Below, in pieces: positions 38,560 to 49,980 of a stretch of DNA of 64,000 nt. The notes under the pieces were generated by a model. That model was not told the origin of the DNA and made no database searches. It saw only the letters and a list, made by a program, of their open reading frames with translations. A program made the position numbers and the translations under genes. The first letter of the stretch is position 1. Each line of letters begins with the position of its first letter. This DNA is from Bagarius yarrelli. Lineage: Eukaryota; Chordata; Actinopteri; Siluriformes; Sisoridae. The stretch is taken from positions 1,166,476-1,230,475 of the forward strand of contig VCAZ01000130.1 in assembly GCA_005784505.1 (NCBI GenBank), read 5' to 3'.

Positions 38560-39330
38560 TCATCCTTTTGTTACACATTTCATTACATTAGTTTTGCTGT
38601 TTTTGCCAGTATGTGGAAGGGTTCACAGAGAAAATGACAAACAATTTCATCTCTGTTTCAGATGAACAGATAAAGTTTTTATGTCACTGGTCCTCTGGAC
38701 TCACTATGAGAAAGTCAATGCTTGAGATGATGTTAGTGGATAGGGCAGACTGTCATTAGACCCGAAGTAGATGACAGCTCAGGTGTCAGGAAATGATATA
38801 GAATTTAGTCAGCTGCATTCAACCCTATCTCAACACTCGCTCGTGTATTTCCTCACAGTATAATTGTAAATGTCATGTCACTGAGTTCCTTTTTTTCAGA
38901 ACATCAATATCTGTCTTAGTTGAAAATCGGAGTGCAAATTAAATTTTGCTATTTGTTATAAAACTTTCTTGATCATCTCGAGGGAAGCGTCTTCTGAGCA
39001 GCTAACTAACAGCTTCGCTCCTGTCGTTCGAGTGTGTGTGCACACACGGGGGACTGTTATTCTCAGAGAAGAAAAAAATGTGTGCAAATATTAAAAATGG
39101 AAAACAGCACACATGCACGCACACACACATTCATCTTCCCAGCTCCCAAGGGGGCAGGGTGATACTGGGCACACTACTCTAGTGTCAATTTATGCAGCCC
39201 ATGGTTCTGCTGCCTCCATTCATTAAGGATGCTTCATGCTGCTGAAATGCAGCACAAGAAATGATGGAGCAAACAGCAAGATTAAAGCTTTAATTACCAA
39301 TAACTCATTGGACAATGCATCAGTGTGGTA
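38560..39330. promoter_or_regulatory. Candidate cis-regulatory element 32
   Basis: Two sub-blocks: 38,580-38,880, and 39,190-39,330 with TTTAATTACC at 39,289-39,298. Between them is a GTGTGTGCACACAC palindrome near 39,036-39,049. Confidence 0.36.
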
Positions 39331-39514
39331 TAGAATTATGGTAGTAAGTTTTTATAACTGTTAGTAAGTTTTTACATTCTGTTGTGGACTCTACAGTATA
39401 TGAACTTCAGATTAAATTACGCTGTTTAATGTTCATTTATAATGTATTATAAATATTCATCAGAAAATATCCAATTCTGTAAACTACTGCATAAATATTT
39501 AATCTATCTTAAAA

Positions 39515-39722
39515 TCTGTCTTTATCCTGGTCAGGGAAGCAGTGGAACATATCTTAGGAGCTTCAAGTGTGAGGCAGGAACCCAACCTGGATGGAAACAT
39601 GCCTTCACAAAGTCATTCACAATTCATGAGATTTTAGTGTAGCAAATCAACTTAACTGCATGTTTTTGAAAGGAAGAAGAAAACCAGAGAACCAAGAGAA
39701 AACCCATGTAAATATGGTAAAG
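39515..39722 (-). mobile_element. Degenerate teleost SINE body
   Basis: Carries, in order, ATCCTGGTCAGGG, a GTGTGAGGCAGGAA-type word, CCAACCTGGATGGAA, TTTAGTGTAGCAAATCAACT, TGCATGTTTTTGAAAGGAAG, AAACCAGAGAACC and AAACCCATG. This is the characteristic minus-orientation body of a very common fish retroposon. The copy is old and diverged. Confidence 0.75.
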
Positions 39723-39725
39723 ATG

Positions 39726-39800
39726 GTGAACTGGTGGCTCAGTGGTTAAAGTGTTGGACTAATACCAGAAAGACTGGTGCTGTAAATGTAAAATGTAAGC
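39726..39800 (+). mobile_element. tRNA-derived SINE head
   Basis: CTGGTGGCTCAGTGGTTAAA followed by GTGTTGGACTA is the box A region of a fish SINE, immediately next to the minus-oriented copy on its left. Box B is degraded. Confidence 0.6.
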
Positions 39801-39824
39801 ATAGTACATAGGATCTTTGTGTCA

Positions 39825-39945
39825 GCGCCTGAAGCAAAAGGTGGCAGTAATGCACAATAAAGCTGGATGCCAACAGCCATAAAACACGAAGAAGAAGGAC
39901 TCACCATCATATGAAAGTAATTTGGTCGACCACACAGCTCTGATC
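39825..39945 (+). mobile_element. Dispersed retroposon tail, copy 1
   Basis: AAAAGGTGGCAGTAATGCAC, then TAAAGCTGG, CCAACAGCCATAAAAC and GAAGAAGAAGG. It is about 85-90% identical by eye to copy 2 at 41,215. The ...CCATAAAAC(GAA)n end is a frequent teleost dispersed sequence. Its family is not named here. Confidence 0.6.
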
Positions 39946-40154
39946 CAGATTTACTGATCCAGGATTGGTAAATGTTCCTTGTGTGGACGCTTCTGTACTT
40001 GATCAACAAAAGATTTTTGCTTTTAAAAAGCTATTTTATTTAGAAAACAACAATGCTATTTTGCGTAAGTAGAAAAAAATTAAGACGACTTTTATAAAGT
40101 ATAATATTTAAAAAAAAATAAGAGTATAAAAATGAGCATAACTTGGTATAAAAT

Positions 40155-40470
40155 ATAATGTGTGGGACAAAGTGGGACAAGGGGGTTAGTAAGTTGGCCT
40201 TGTACCTTTAGGATGTGCATGGAGTTTCTATGTTCTGTGCAAGATTTTATCCAGGTTTCCTCTCAGTCCCCTATGTGTAGTATGATTACTGGCATCTCTA
40301 AATTGCCTGTAGTACATAAATATATGTGTGTGTGTGTTTGTGTGAGAAAGAGATTTTCTACATTTTCCCTGTGATGCCAACCAAGGGTGCCCCTGTCCTA
40401 TGCTTATGTCACCTGGGATAGGCTTCATACCCCTGTGGCCTTGTAGATATAGCGGTTTAGATATATCCAG
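40155..40470 (+). mobile_element. Degenerate teleost SINE, plus orientation
   Basis: Head words GGGGTTAGTAAGTTGGCCTT and ATGGAGTTTCTATGTTC, the middle ATTACTGGCATCTCTAAATT, and the tail CACCTGGGATAGGCTTCATA occur in the standard order of the same fish retroposon seen reversed at 39,515. An internal (GT)n is at 40,325-40,338. Confidence 0.75.
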
Positions 40471-40747
40471 ATGTGCTTTTTAAACATCCTATTTCTGAGG
40501 TAGTCTCACTTATACAGCTTTAATAACCCTTATATTTCTGGACATTTTAACTTTTGTCTTGAAATGTAATTCTCACTGTACATTTGTACTTACTGTAAGT
40601 TTGTGAATTTAATTATAGGTTATGTATAATGTGTTAGATAAATGTACTACAAGTCATATCTTTTTTATAGGCAGTGAAGTGTATTTTTAGAGTAAAAGTA
40701 AGCCTGAATGCATTGAATACTGAATTTTACTAAGTATTCATAGTGTT

Positions 40748-40819
40748 ACCCGAGCCCTTACTGCTGTACATACCCGAGCCCTTACTGCTGTACATACCCG
40801 AGCCCTTACTGCTGTACAT
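40748..40819. repeat. 24-bp perfect tandem repeat, three copies
   Basis: Unit begins ACCCGAGCCC and ends CTGCTGTACAT. Copies lie at 40,748-40,771, 40,772-40,795 and 40,796-40,819 with no mismatch, so the expansion is recent. Confidence 0.97.
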
Positions 40820-40889
40820 AACAGCACAAGTATCCTCTTGCATTTGATTTTTCATAAAGCATTTTATGTCACAATTTGACTTTGCATTC

Positions 40890-41160
40890 CATCAATTTTT
40901 TTTTAAAGTTTCATGTCATTATAATTGCTAATTATTTTCCATATCCACTTTATCTCCTATGTAGAATTGGTCCATGACTTTGTTTCCCATTTGACCCTTT
41001 TTCCCTCAGTCATTTGCTTATCACGTCACATAACACTGATTTTTTTTAGTGTTTGGTATCATCCTTCTCTTTTTGCTTGATAAATTCTCCAGTAGATGTT
41101 TTGAGAGAGAGAGAGAGAGAGGGAGAGAGAGAGAGAGTGCCTGGCAGCAAGCTAATTTGG
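40890..41160 (+). repeat. Local duplication, copy A
   Basis: Shares with copy B (offset ~440 bp) TTGCTAATTATTTTCCATAT, CCCTTTTTCCCTCAGTCATT, TTTGCTTATCACGTCACATAA, TAGTGTTTGGTATC and the end TGCCTGGCAGCAAGCTA. A GA microsatellite (41,103-41,138) has expanded here where copy B has only GAAAGAAAGAG. Confidence 0.85.
41103..41138. repeat. (GA)n microsatellite
   Basis: One GGGA interruption. Sits inside duplication copy A. Confidence 0.95.
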
Positions 41161-41214
41161 CAATCACCATCAAGTACATTTTCCATGTGTCAGCCCAATG
41201 CTTAGTTAGTCACC

Positions 41215-41328
41215 GACCGGAGCAAAAGGTGGCAGTAAAGCACAATAAAGCTGGCTGCCAACAGCCATAAAACCCGAAGAAAAAGAAAATCCCCATCATA
41301 TGGAAGTACTTTGGTCAACCACACATTT
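41215..41328 (+). mobile_element. Dispersed retroposon tail, copy 2
   Basis: Matches 39,825-39,945 across GCAAAAGGTGGCAGTAA, AATAAAGCTGG, CCAACAGCCATAAAAC and on into CATCATATGGAAGTACTTTGG. The similarity thus continues beyond the tail. Confidence 0.6.
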
Positions 41329-41334
41329 TTTAAA

Positions 41335-41560
41335 CTTATTTAAAGTTTTATAAAATCATGTCATCCTAATTGCAAATTATTTTCCATATCCATATCATCT
41401 GACCATCTGACCCTTTTTCCCTCAGTCATTTGCTCATCACATCACATAACAGTGATTTTCAGTGTTTGGTATCAGCCTTTTCAGCTTGCTTGATAAATTC
41501 ACCAGTAGATGTTTTGAAAGAAAGAGTGCCTGGCAGCAAGCTAGCCATCAGCACCATAAA
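41335..41560 (+). repeat. Local duplication, copy B
   Basis: Second copy of the 40,890 segment, with the same order of shared words. It is slightly shorter because the GA array is not expanded. Confidence 0.85.
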
Positions 41561-42176
41561 CTCTGGTCTTCGTCCACCCCCAGCTTGTTCTACTCAGTCA
41601 ACAGCCACTCGTTCAAATAATTAAAGAGTAATATCTCACTTTACCTCCCTCTTTTCTTCCAAACCTTCTTCCCATGGTCTGGTGCCTCGAGGCTTAGCAT
41701 ATTGGCTCCAGGCATAGGTTTCTGGTTTGCCCCAGGTGTGCCCTCCCTGAGTGTCCTTGAGCACTGTTTACTCAAAAAGTGCACGGCGAGGAGAAAATGT
41801 TTAGCAACACTCTTCAAGGCCCCCCTTTGTGATGCTCAAAACTCAACAGGTTCTTTATCTGGACAGACAAAATCTAAGTCAGTTGTAAGATAGTAGTAAG
41901 TAAAGTTCTCCTTAATCCATTGTTTATAATTAAAATGTTTTAAATTATAGCAGCTCTGATAAGCAGTAATTCACTTTTTATTTTAGAAAAGGTCTTTAAA
42001 AATTTGGGTGACTTGTACACTATAAACTTGTGAAACAGCCTCTAATTTCTTAGTATAAGTTTTATGAGCAAATCAAATCCAGCTGTTGATCATATTTAAG
42101 CGGAGTTTTCAAAACACCACCACAGACCTTATCTTATGTCTATAGAAGAAAGAGTGAGTGAGAGTGAAAAGACATG

Positions 42177-42181
42177 AGAGC

Positions 42182-42215
<34 letters not shown>

Positions 42216-42218
42216 GAG
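42177..42218. repeat. (GA)n microsatellite
   Basis: GA array with one GC interruption. Confidence 0.95.
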
Positions 42219-42836
42219 TTGTCCAGCTGGGCTGTGTCTTCTTGTTAGCCTGTTGTCTCTAGTTTCTTTTCTCTTCCATTTGATTGTAGGGTGAAGAAAT
42301 CTGCCATTCCTCTATTCTTTACATTAAACATCTGGATCCCAGTGCTATTCTTACCACACAGACTAGCAACCTAATAGGCAAATAAAATATTATATTAAAA
42401 TTGTAAAAAAAAATCTTGATTATCGAAGTCAAAAAAAGACTTAGTCAAATATTAGTCAAATCGTGTGCTGAGTGATTTAGTAAAAGCTGTTATGTGCATT
42501 AATGTTGTTGAATCACTGTTGTACTATATAAAGTAGTATAATTAATGTATTAAAATGTATTTTAACCCAACAGATCCAAAGTGTTTATATACAGCCATTC
42601 ACATGGATGTATAGTTAATCGACTATGTCTACCACTTAACGAGCTTTTCGTTGTTGAGCAATTACTGTTGTCCTAATAATTACGAGCTAATTTTAGTGCC
42701 AACTAACAGTTGCACTATTTTATATTGCTGACTTCTAAAACATTCTAAAATGACATCTTTCAACAATTGACAGAAATTCTCTTCTCACTCCTGCAATTCA
42801 TGGCAGTTTTAAAGGCTTAACTGATGATAATGTATG

Positions 42837-42837
<1 letters not shown>

Positions 42838-42880
<43 letters not shown>

Positions 42881-42892
42881 TTCTCTCGCTCT
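42838..42892. repeat. (CT)n microsatellite
   Basis: CT array with G and TT interruptions. Confidence 0.95.
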
Positions 42893-43059
42893 GTGTGAAG
42901 GCTATAAAATGGAATGTAACAAAGTGAAATGTCTTTAATGGCACTCTCAAATAACAAAACACATTCTTCATACAATAGATTCTACAAGTACATCTGAATT
43001 AAGAGTAATATCTAAAATTACTTTTTCCTGCAGAAAAAAAAATGCTGTCTGCAAAAAGA

Positions 43060-43300
43060 GATTGGCATGAAAGAGGACTATGGCACCTGCAATAACTCGT
43101 GTTTTTGCAAATCGTGCCCATCTCCCAGAGCTTCAGAATTATGTGCAGTATGAATATTGCAAATGTCTGCAGTCTGTTCCAGAATGTTCAAGACCGCAGG
43201 ACTACATTTCCTTTGTGTGTTTAGCACAAAAGTGAGTTGCCTCAATCTCTTGGGTATAATAGTTAGGAAAAACCTCCTAAGTTTCTCATCACTATCCTTA
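43060..43300. promoter_or_regulatory. Candidate cis-regulatory element 33
   Basis: Compact homopolymer-poor island, with TGCAAAT-type POU-like words (TTTTGCAAAT, ATTGCAAATG) around 43,113 and 43,158. Confidence 0.36.
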
Positions 43301-43604
43301 GATGGTTTTGTGGACTGAACAAATAAATTATAACATCTTGGAATTTAACTCATGATCCTATAAGCCTTTAATGTGACATTGGTCTTGAGTTCTTTTGACT
43401 GATTCATAAATATTTTTTTATTTCTGCCACAAAGTTAAAAAACACTTTCAGCACTCTTCAGGTTATGATTGAGTGATAATAAAAAAAGCGCATGACAGCA
43501 TTGTTTTACACATACTTACCTTTAGATATGAAATATAAACAAATACAAAAATTTTAAATGATGCTTTTATACATATTTTCTCACAGATTTATTATTTACT
43601 TATT

Positions 43605-43685
43605 GCCCACGTCTGCTTATCCACTTGAGGCCGGATTAACAATAGATTCAAAGCCTATTCCAGAACACACACATATTCAGCCATA
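43605..43685 (-). mobile_element. SINE tail remnant
   Basis: CTGCTTATCCACTTGAGGCC followed by AAAGCCTATTCCAGAACACA is the reverse-oriented end of the fish retroposon also present at 40,430-40,470. Confidence 0.45.
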
Positions 43686-43689
43686 AGAG

Positions 43690-44750
43690 ACGTTCCCAGT
43701 GAGCAGAAAGTAAATTTTTTTCCATGACTGTGATCACTCTTTGGATGCTGGGAGTTGTAAAGCTTAAAGTTTGACTATGACATTTTATATACAATGATGC
43801 AGGGTGATAAATTTGCAATCTACAGAACAAGCCTTTGTGTTTTATTAAATTCAATCCTGTGGTATGCGGTTTTCATTTAAAGATATTACTTTATAATGCA
43901 TAAGTGTGTTTTTCAGCTATGATCAGCTGATGCATCACAGAGTTTGTTGCAGGCTGTTCACTATTTAAACATTTTTTAATGTCTCAGCCGATGCATTAAA
44001 CACACCAGGTGTTTGGGATTATGATTTCGGGGTTATGCGTTTATTTTGTGGTGCAGCTTCTGTTAATGCCAAAGGCTAGCATAGAGCGGTGTTAAACATA
44101 ATAAAACATAAATTAGCACCCTTATTTTTTCCTTTAAGGCTTTTCCTCTGCTATGCTTGGCATACAAGGAGATGGCAGGATATGTGTTACTGATATGTAT
44201 CTGTTACTGTAAGTCATTTCATGAAACAAGTCAACATTTTATTTTGAACATAATATTTATAACATTATTTTGAACATATGGAATCACAATATGGATTGAG
44301 AAATTGTACATAAGGTTTTTAATTTTTTTAATGTACAGTTTATTGTTATATTTGTTGAGGACCTTACAAATTACTTTAGAGCAGTTCAAGCTTCATTAAA
44401 AAAACATTCCTATTCCTTTGCATTTTCTATCAAATGCCAGCTTCTTTAGCTGTGATAAACATAACCTTCATCTCGGTCAAGGATTCATGTTGCAACTTTT
44501 TGCTTCTACAGTATCAGCAACACCTCTACAATGTCAGGGGTGTATTAATCTGTCAAGAGTCATGTTGAAGGTCACTTAATTGCTCACTAATATGTCTCTT
44601 AGAGCAAAGCGACAGATGCAAATTATAATGCTATTTTTTTCTATTAGTGGACTTGTGGCTGTTATGTGATGATGTATTACATGTGGATTAAGTTGTATAT
44701 GAGATCATTTAAACATTTAAGAATGAAAAAACAAAAAACAAAAAAACTAT
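43690..44750. other. AT-rich intergenic sequence
   Basis: No feature seen. Confidence 0.5.
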
Positions 44751-44754
44751 ACCC

Positions 44755-45156
<402 letters not shown>

Positions 45157-45169
45157 TTGTTCAAATGAT

Positions 45170-45560
45170 CTCATTCTAACCCTAAACATGGGTGATGAAT
45201 TTGTCTCTTCTCCGCAGATTACTCGTCTGAAAACATGTGCACACATTCATGCCGTGTATCTATCTGAGCACATCTGTGTTGAATAAAGACTGCTGCTCAG
45301 GCACACAGGTCGCCGTGGGGAGGGAGTCTCTTTACTCAAATCCAAGTCTAATTTTCAGCATGACACCCCGGGATATCGCTTTACTGGGCTAGAGTGGCTC
45401 AGTGTGGCCCGCAGGTTGATATATGAGTGCATTCCGGGCCAGAGCAGGTGAGAGTGAGGGATTAAAATGACGAGCCGCACGAGGCTGCTATTTGTTTGCC
45501 TTCCTCTAATACCGATGGCCACCAGTGGATGGGGAATGTTCGAAAAAGAGTTAAATGATA
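45170..45560. promoter_or_regulatory. Candidate cis-regulatory element 34
   Basis: GC-balanced block, richest at 45,290-45,530, with several CpGs and no homopolymers, between the TA/GT array and AT-rich desert. Confidence 0.36.
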
Positions 45561-45569
45561 AATGAATAA

Positions 45570-46470
45570 ATGGTTTATGTTGTAGTGTTGAATATGTAAT
45601 TGTAGTCTTTTTCTTGTACTAAATAGCATATCACCTCTTATTTTCTCTTTGGATTTTTAAACTAGATCTTTAAACTAGTGCTCAGTGCACAAACACTGAG
45701 ATGTGCTTTAAATAGGTAGGTAAGGAACAACACTATGTGACACTTTAAAGGGAAATAGTTTGGAAAGATTTGGGGCATATTGGTAGAAAATAATTCAATT
45801 CCTGTCAGCTTTCAATATTCAATAGACTAAACCTGTACACTCTTATAGGGAACCAAACTGTACTCTACCTTTTTCTCAGGTGGTACTATAAAGGTCCTGT
45901 CTTTTGTACCATTTAGTGGCATGTCTATCTTTCATCTGAAAATGTAATCTTATCTTCACTTGTTATAAATAAAGATAAACTGAACTTTCAAAGCCCATCA
46001 GTATATATTTAAAAATATTTTTCGCACTTTAGTCTAGTGAGTAACATGTCAACATAGTCTGGGTCTAACCCTGTCGAATTCCACCTTGTGGACCTTTTCT
46101 AATCTCGCTTTTTCTAATCACACTAAACTTTGATTTAAGATACACCACATGTACATTTCCAGGTGGAAAAGGTTTATCCTGATGGTACCACACAACAAGG
46201 CTAGGCAGTTCTTTGGCCTGTTCTTAAAAATGTCTGTATTTTGTTGATGTTAGGCTGCTGCTGTGTGCTGAATTTGGTTTGGGGACACGGCTAAGCTAGA
46301 CTAAACAAAACTGTGCTGCCACCCTTCCAATTTTACAGCCAAGTGTAACCCCAAACAAATGCCTCGGAGCAAATTCACATTCACAGCTGGCCTTGTCTTA
46401 TCTTGTTCCAGTCTGCTTTTCTGTGTGCCTCATCACGGGAACGTGTCGGTGTTGGAGGACTGATGTCTTT
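45570..46470. other. Intergenic, nothing recognised
   Basis: AT-rich up to 46,200, then more balanced up to the CA array. Confidence 0.5.
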
Positions 46471-46472
46471 TT

Positions 46473-46479
<7 letters not shown>

Positions 46480-46512
<33 letters not shown>

Positions 46513-46515
46513 ACA
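46480..46515. repeat. (CA)n microsatellite
   Basis: ACACAC run with one AT interruption, at the left edge of the CpG block. Confidence 0.95.
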
Positions 46516-46549
46516 AATGATGGCTCTTGTTTTGTGGAAACCGCTCTCC

Positions 46550-46900
46550 CCTCGTTTGGTTCCCCGAGTCACCAATCACGACGGATGCGCGCGACGCTGA
46601 AATGTGAGGGGGCCGCCGGTTAAAGAGCGGGTTGCCATGGCAGCCGCAGTAAGAGGAGAGCCACCGATTGGCAAGCATAAAAGCGCGCTCCGCGACGCCA
46701 ATTGGCCCGTTAAACCGCGCGCGCGGTCCCGCCGTGTTCAGCTTGTGAAGGCCGTGTGACGTGAACCGAGCCGCCCCATGCTGCTTAATAATATCCGCCC
46801 GGATTGCAAGCGGGAGGGGGGCGTTCAGTTTTCCGTTTGACAAAGTTTCTCCAAACAAGACCGCGAGATTAATAAACAAAAGTCCCACCGCAAAATGTAG
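46550..46900 (+). promoter_or_regulatory. CpG-rich promoter-like island
   Basis: The most CpG-dense block outside foxg1. In plus-strand order it holds an RFX X-box palindrome GTTGCCATGGCAGC (46,631-46,644), an inverted CCAAT (ATTGG 46,667-46,671), a TATA-like CATAAAAG (46,676-46,683), CCAATTGGCC (46,698-46,707), CGCGCGCG near 46,715 and a CRE-like TGACGTGA (46,757-46,764). This spacing would put a start near 46,705-46,715 on the plus strand, but a CpG island could also fire leftwards. It could instead be a CpG-rich enhancer. Confidence 0.5.
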
Positions 46901-46985
46901 TGAAAATAAGATGGCCTACATTACTAAGATCTTTAATAATCGCAATCTAAAAACCTGTTAGGCTTTTTTATATTATTATACCATG

Positions 46986-47017
<32 letters not shown>

Positions 47018-47447
47018 GAGTAGTCTGGGCCTAAATTGATTTCTTGCTATGTACAGTGAATGCTTTGCTTTTCGAGCGATGACGTCGTGTATAGAAGTGT
47101 GAGTAGACTGTAAAGTTGCACTGAAATTTGCCGTTTTCATGTGACGATGAAAACGGTCAGAAAGTCTCCAGAAAGCCGGCAATCATTGTCGAATCTTTAC
47201 ACCTTATAAACAAAGACGGGAGGACTTTTCCTTTGTGTGCAGACAAGTGCGCCTTATTTGCCGCACACCTCGTCTCTGTCTGAACACTGCCGGATGAAAC
47301 TGTGAATTTGCTGTCACCGGTCTAATCATGGTGCCATTGATTTTTTTCCCTTTCAGGCGACGAAGCCAGTCTGCCCTAATAGTAGCACAGGAGCAATTGA
47401 CAGTGGTCTAACCATGACCGTCTGCCGATACCGTTTTATGAAAAGAG
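46705..47447 (+). ncRNA. Hypothetical spliced transcript from the CpG island
   Basis: Inferred only from signals. A donor-like AGT|GTGAGT lies at 47,099. A branch-point word TCTAATC at 47,321-47,327 is followed by a pyrimidine tract and TTTCAG ending at 47,356. A donor-like GAG|GTGAAA follows the 91-nt candidate exon 47,357-47,447. No long open frame spans it, so it would be non-coding. In mammals a lncRNA lies on the FOXG1 3' side, but orientation and homology are untested. Confidence 0.2.
46985..47018. repeat. (TTA)n microsatellite
   Basis: About 10 TTA units. Confidence 0.95.
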
Positions 47448-47449
47448 GT

Positions 47450-47900
47450 GAAAGAAAAAGAGAGTCCAGAAAACAACAAAAAAGTGACTCAATAATTGCT
47501 ATAAACAACTTTGGCCCGATTCTGGGTTAGTACGCAAACTGTGTGGGTGCGTAATTAAGTCGAGAACAAATAAGTAAACAGGTGCATCAATGGATTTAAA
47601 CCGCGCATATAATCGATAGGCCCATGACGTATACCGTGCTGATGCTCAGAGGTGCTTGGTGAGCTCAGGATTGATCTCGGAGGGTTCTCCGGTGACTCGG
47701 CGAGCTCTCGGGGCTCAGCGGGGCCGCTGTTTGTTTAGTCAACTCCCCTGAATGAAAGTAGATAATTGGACTGTGAAATTGGCGGCGATGGCCTGCGTGT
47801 TCTGCCCAGCTGGGAAAGGCGAGACTGCAGCCGCATCCTTTTGTGTGCGCAGATTTTCCACTGCATCTCAGTCACTCAAGAGAGAAGACGATTTTTTATA
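47450..47900. promoter_or_regulatory. Candidate cis-regulatory element 35
   Basis: GC-balanced with many CpGs. It contains a perfect forkhead site TGTTTGTTTA at 47,728-47,737 followed by TAGATAATTGG and an unusually homopolymer-free core at 47,640-47,860. One of the best enhancer-like blocks in the window. Confidence 0.5.
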
Positions 47901-47909
47901 TTTATAGTT

Positions 47910-49240
47910 TCAATTGTTTAGCGAAAAGTGAGAAGCTTAGGGTCCTGAAAATGACCCTGTGGATATAATGTGATTTATCGTTATATAGCATTTAGGGGGA
48001 AAGTTCTAAGGAACACACATACACACGCGCGCGCTCATCCCTAAGACCCATACGACCCGTACGTCATATATAGATGTTTCCGTTACACGGTAGAAAATAT
48101 GTTTCTCCTAATCATTTCTTTTAAAACTATGTTTAATAATTATTTAAAATGAAAATAAATAGTTTTTCACTTAGATGACAAAACATCATGTATATTTTCC
48201 TTAGTAGTTTCTGTGGCATATGGTGTTTACCAAGAAAGCAACTAACCCTCTCATTATCTCATTGAAAGCCTGTTCATATCCCTTTGTGTTTTGGCGAGAC
48301 ATTTGGTGTTTACTTTGTTCACTGTAGAAACACACTAAAAGACACCTTGAAGCGGACATCTCTAGAGATATGTCTACTGGGACATTGAGACTTTGGGTGT
48401 GTAAAATCGAGTCCTTTCATGTCACAAGGGCAAATTCACACAGTGGGAACACACACACAAGTTATATTTGTTTCCTCCGTGCATATACACATGTGAAATC
48501 GTTTCTCATTATAGTACCTGCTGTAACATTGATCCTTTGAGCCTTCTGCTACATGTGTGTGTGTGTGTGCGGGTGTGTATGTGTGTCTATAGCAGGTTCA
48601 GTGCGGTGTTCCCTTGAGCTCACGCACTGCAACACACACAAACTGACACACACAAAATACTATTTAGGAATCAGTCTCACTTGTGAGCAAACTAGAGGAA
48701 CTGTTGGGAAACATTGATAAAAAACCCAGGAGCCCTAATAGTGCCTTTAATGCCGATTTCTCTCTGTTCCAAAACAAATATAAAACGCTTGGTGGATCTT
48801 AATAGTTAGACAACTATTTCAAAACGATGAGTAGTATTTAATATTCATTTCGTATTAAAGACATGTAGGTTACTTATATAAGAAAATATACCTTGTATAT
48901 ATTATACGAGGTCATTACATTATATTAAAATTAAAACTAAAATTATTATCTAAGACAAAAATTAGCACTCGCTGAAAAAACATGCAAAACAACCCGTATT
49001 ATGCTTTTGTGCTTTTGTTTTCTTTTTTTCCTTTCTTTCTTGTACTGACAGCAATTTAATCAAACTGTGACTTCATGCCCCACTATTTGCAAATTGTATA
49101 GCACCTCTAAACCATAAAGGCAAAACATTTCACAAACAAGTTACATGGACCTTGATTACAACTGTAAACATTCGCAGCGTGAGTGAGGAGCGCGTTCCGG
49201 GTGGATTCAACTGCGCGCGCTGGCAACCACGCACCACCAA
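47910..49240. other. Intergenic, nothing recognised
   Basis: AT-rich with short CA/GT clusters near 48,000-48,030 and 48,555-48,590. Confidence 0.5.
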
Positions 49241-49248
49241 GACAATAC

Positions 49249-49254
49249 TCTCTC

Positions 49255-49287
<33 letters not shown>

Positions 49288-49351
49288 TCTCTCTCCTCCT
49301 CTCTCTCTCTTTCTCTCTCTCTCTGTCTCTCTTCTATTTCTCGCTCTCTCT
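49249..49351. repeat. (CT)n array, ~100 bp
   Basis: Interrupted CT dinucleotides. They generate spurious Ser/Leu-rich and Glu/Arg-rich open frames. Confidence 0.95.
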
Positions 49352-49439
49352 GTTTCCTTTGTATATTTCTTTTTTTCCACCCTCCCTTCTATTGGCAGCA
49401 AACAAGAAGGCTGACGATATTACAACCCTATTACAACAC

Positions 49440-49947
49440 TAGCAGATGTTTCGTAGTACATAAAATAGCAAGGAAAGAAAAAAAAACCCCAAAATAATTA
49501 CCAATAATTTTACTGTGTCACAGGCAATATTTGTGATAAAACATTTCGACTGTTTCTTTTTTAAATTGTGAATAAAATGGACTAACAGGCTGAAGTAGGC
49601 CATTTACTTTATTATGGACAGAAATGTTAAATAATTATTGTTAAGCGATGAATAAAAATATATTTCATATAAAATAAAATACAATATTCAAGGATTATTA
49701 AAAAACAAATGCTTTCAAAAATAAGGAAAAGAGAAGTGTCAGATTATTATATTTGATCTCCCGCCAGATGTAAAAATAACCCAAACAACAGAAAATAAAT
49801 GAAAAGAATTCTTACGCACATTGACATGTAAGTTTTTTGGATTGGTATTTGGTTCCATGTGAGAACTTTGAGAACCTACTGCAGGTCTTCTTTCTCTGTG
49901 GGTAAAATTCCAGACAGCCTTGGTGATCTTTTTACCTGAAACACATA

Positions 49948-49980
<33 letters not shown>

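Larger units (their letters stand above)
41570..43050. other. Intergenic with GA and CT arrays
   Basis: Contains (GA)n at 42,177-42,218 and (CT)n at 42,838-42,892. No gene recognised. Confidence 0.55.

Noticed and set aside
40748..40819. CRISPR array
   Set aside because: The three copies abut with no spacers, and the context is vertebrate DNA.
46433..46888. 151-codon minus-strand frame in the CpG island
   Set aside because: It contains a Cys-Val run encoded by the CA microsatellite and has no family similarity. CpG islands are often open by chance.
49183..49497. Ser/Leu-rich 104-codon frame
   Set aside because: Encoded by the CT microsatellite.
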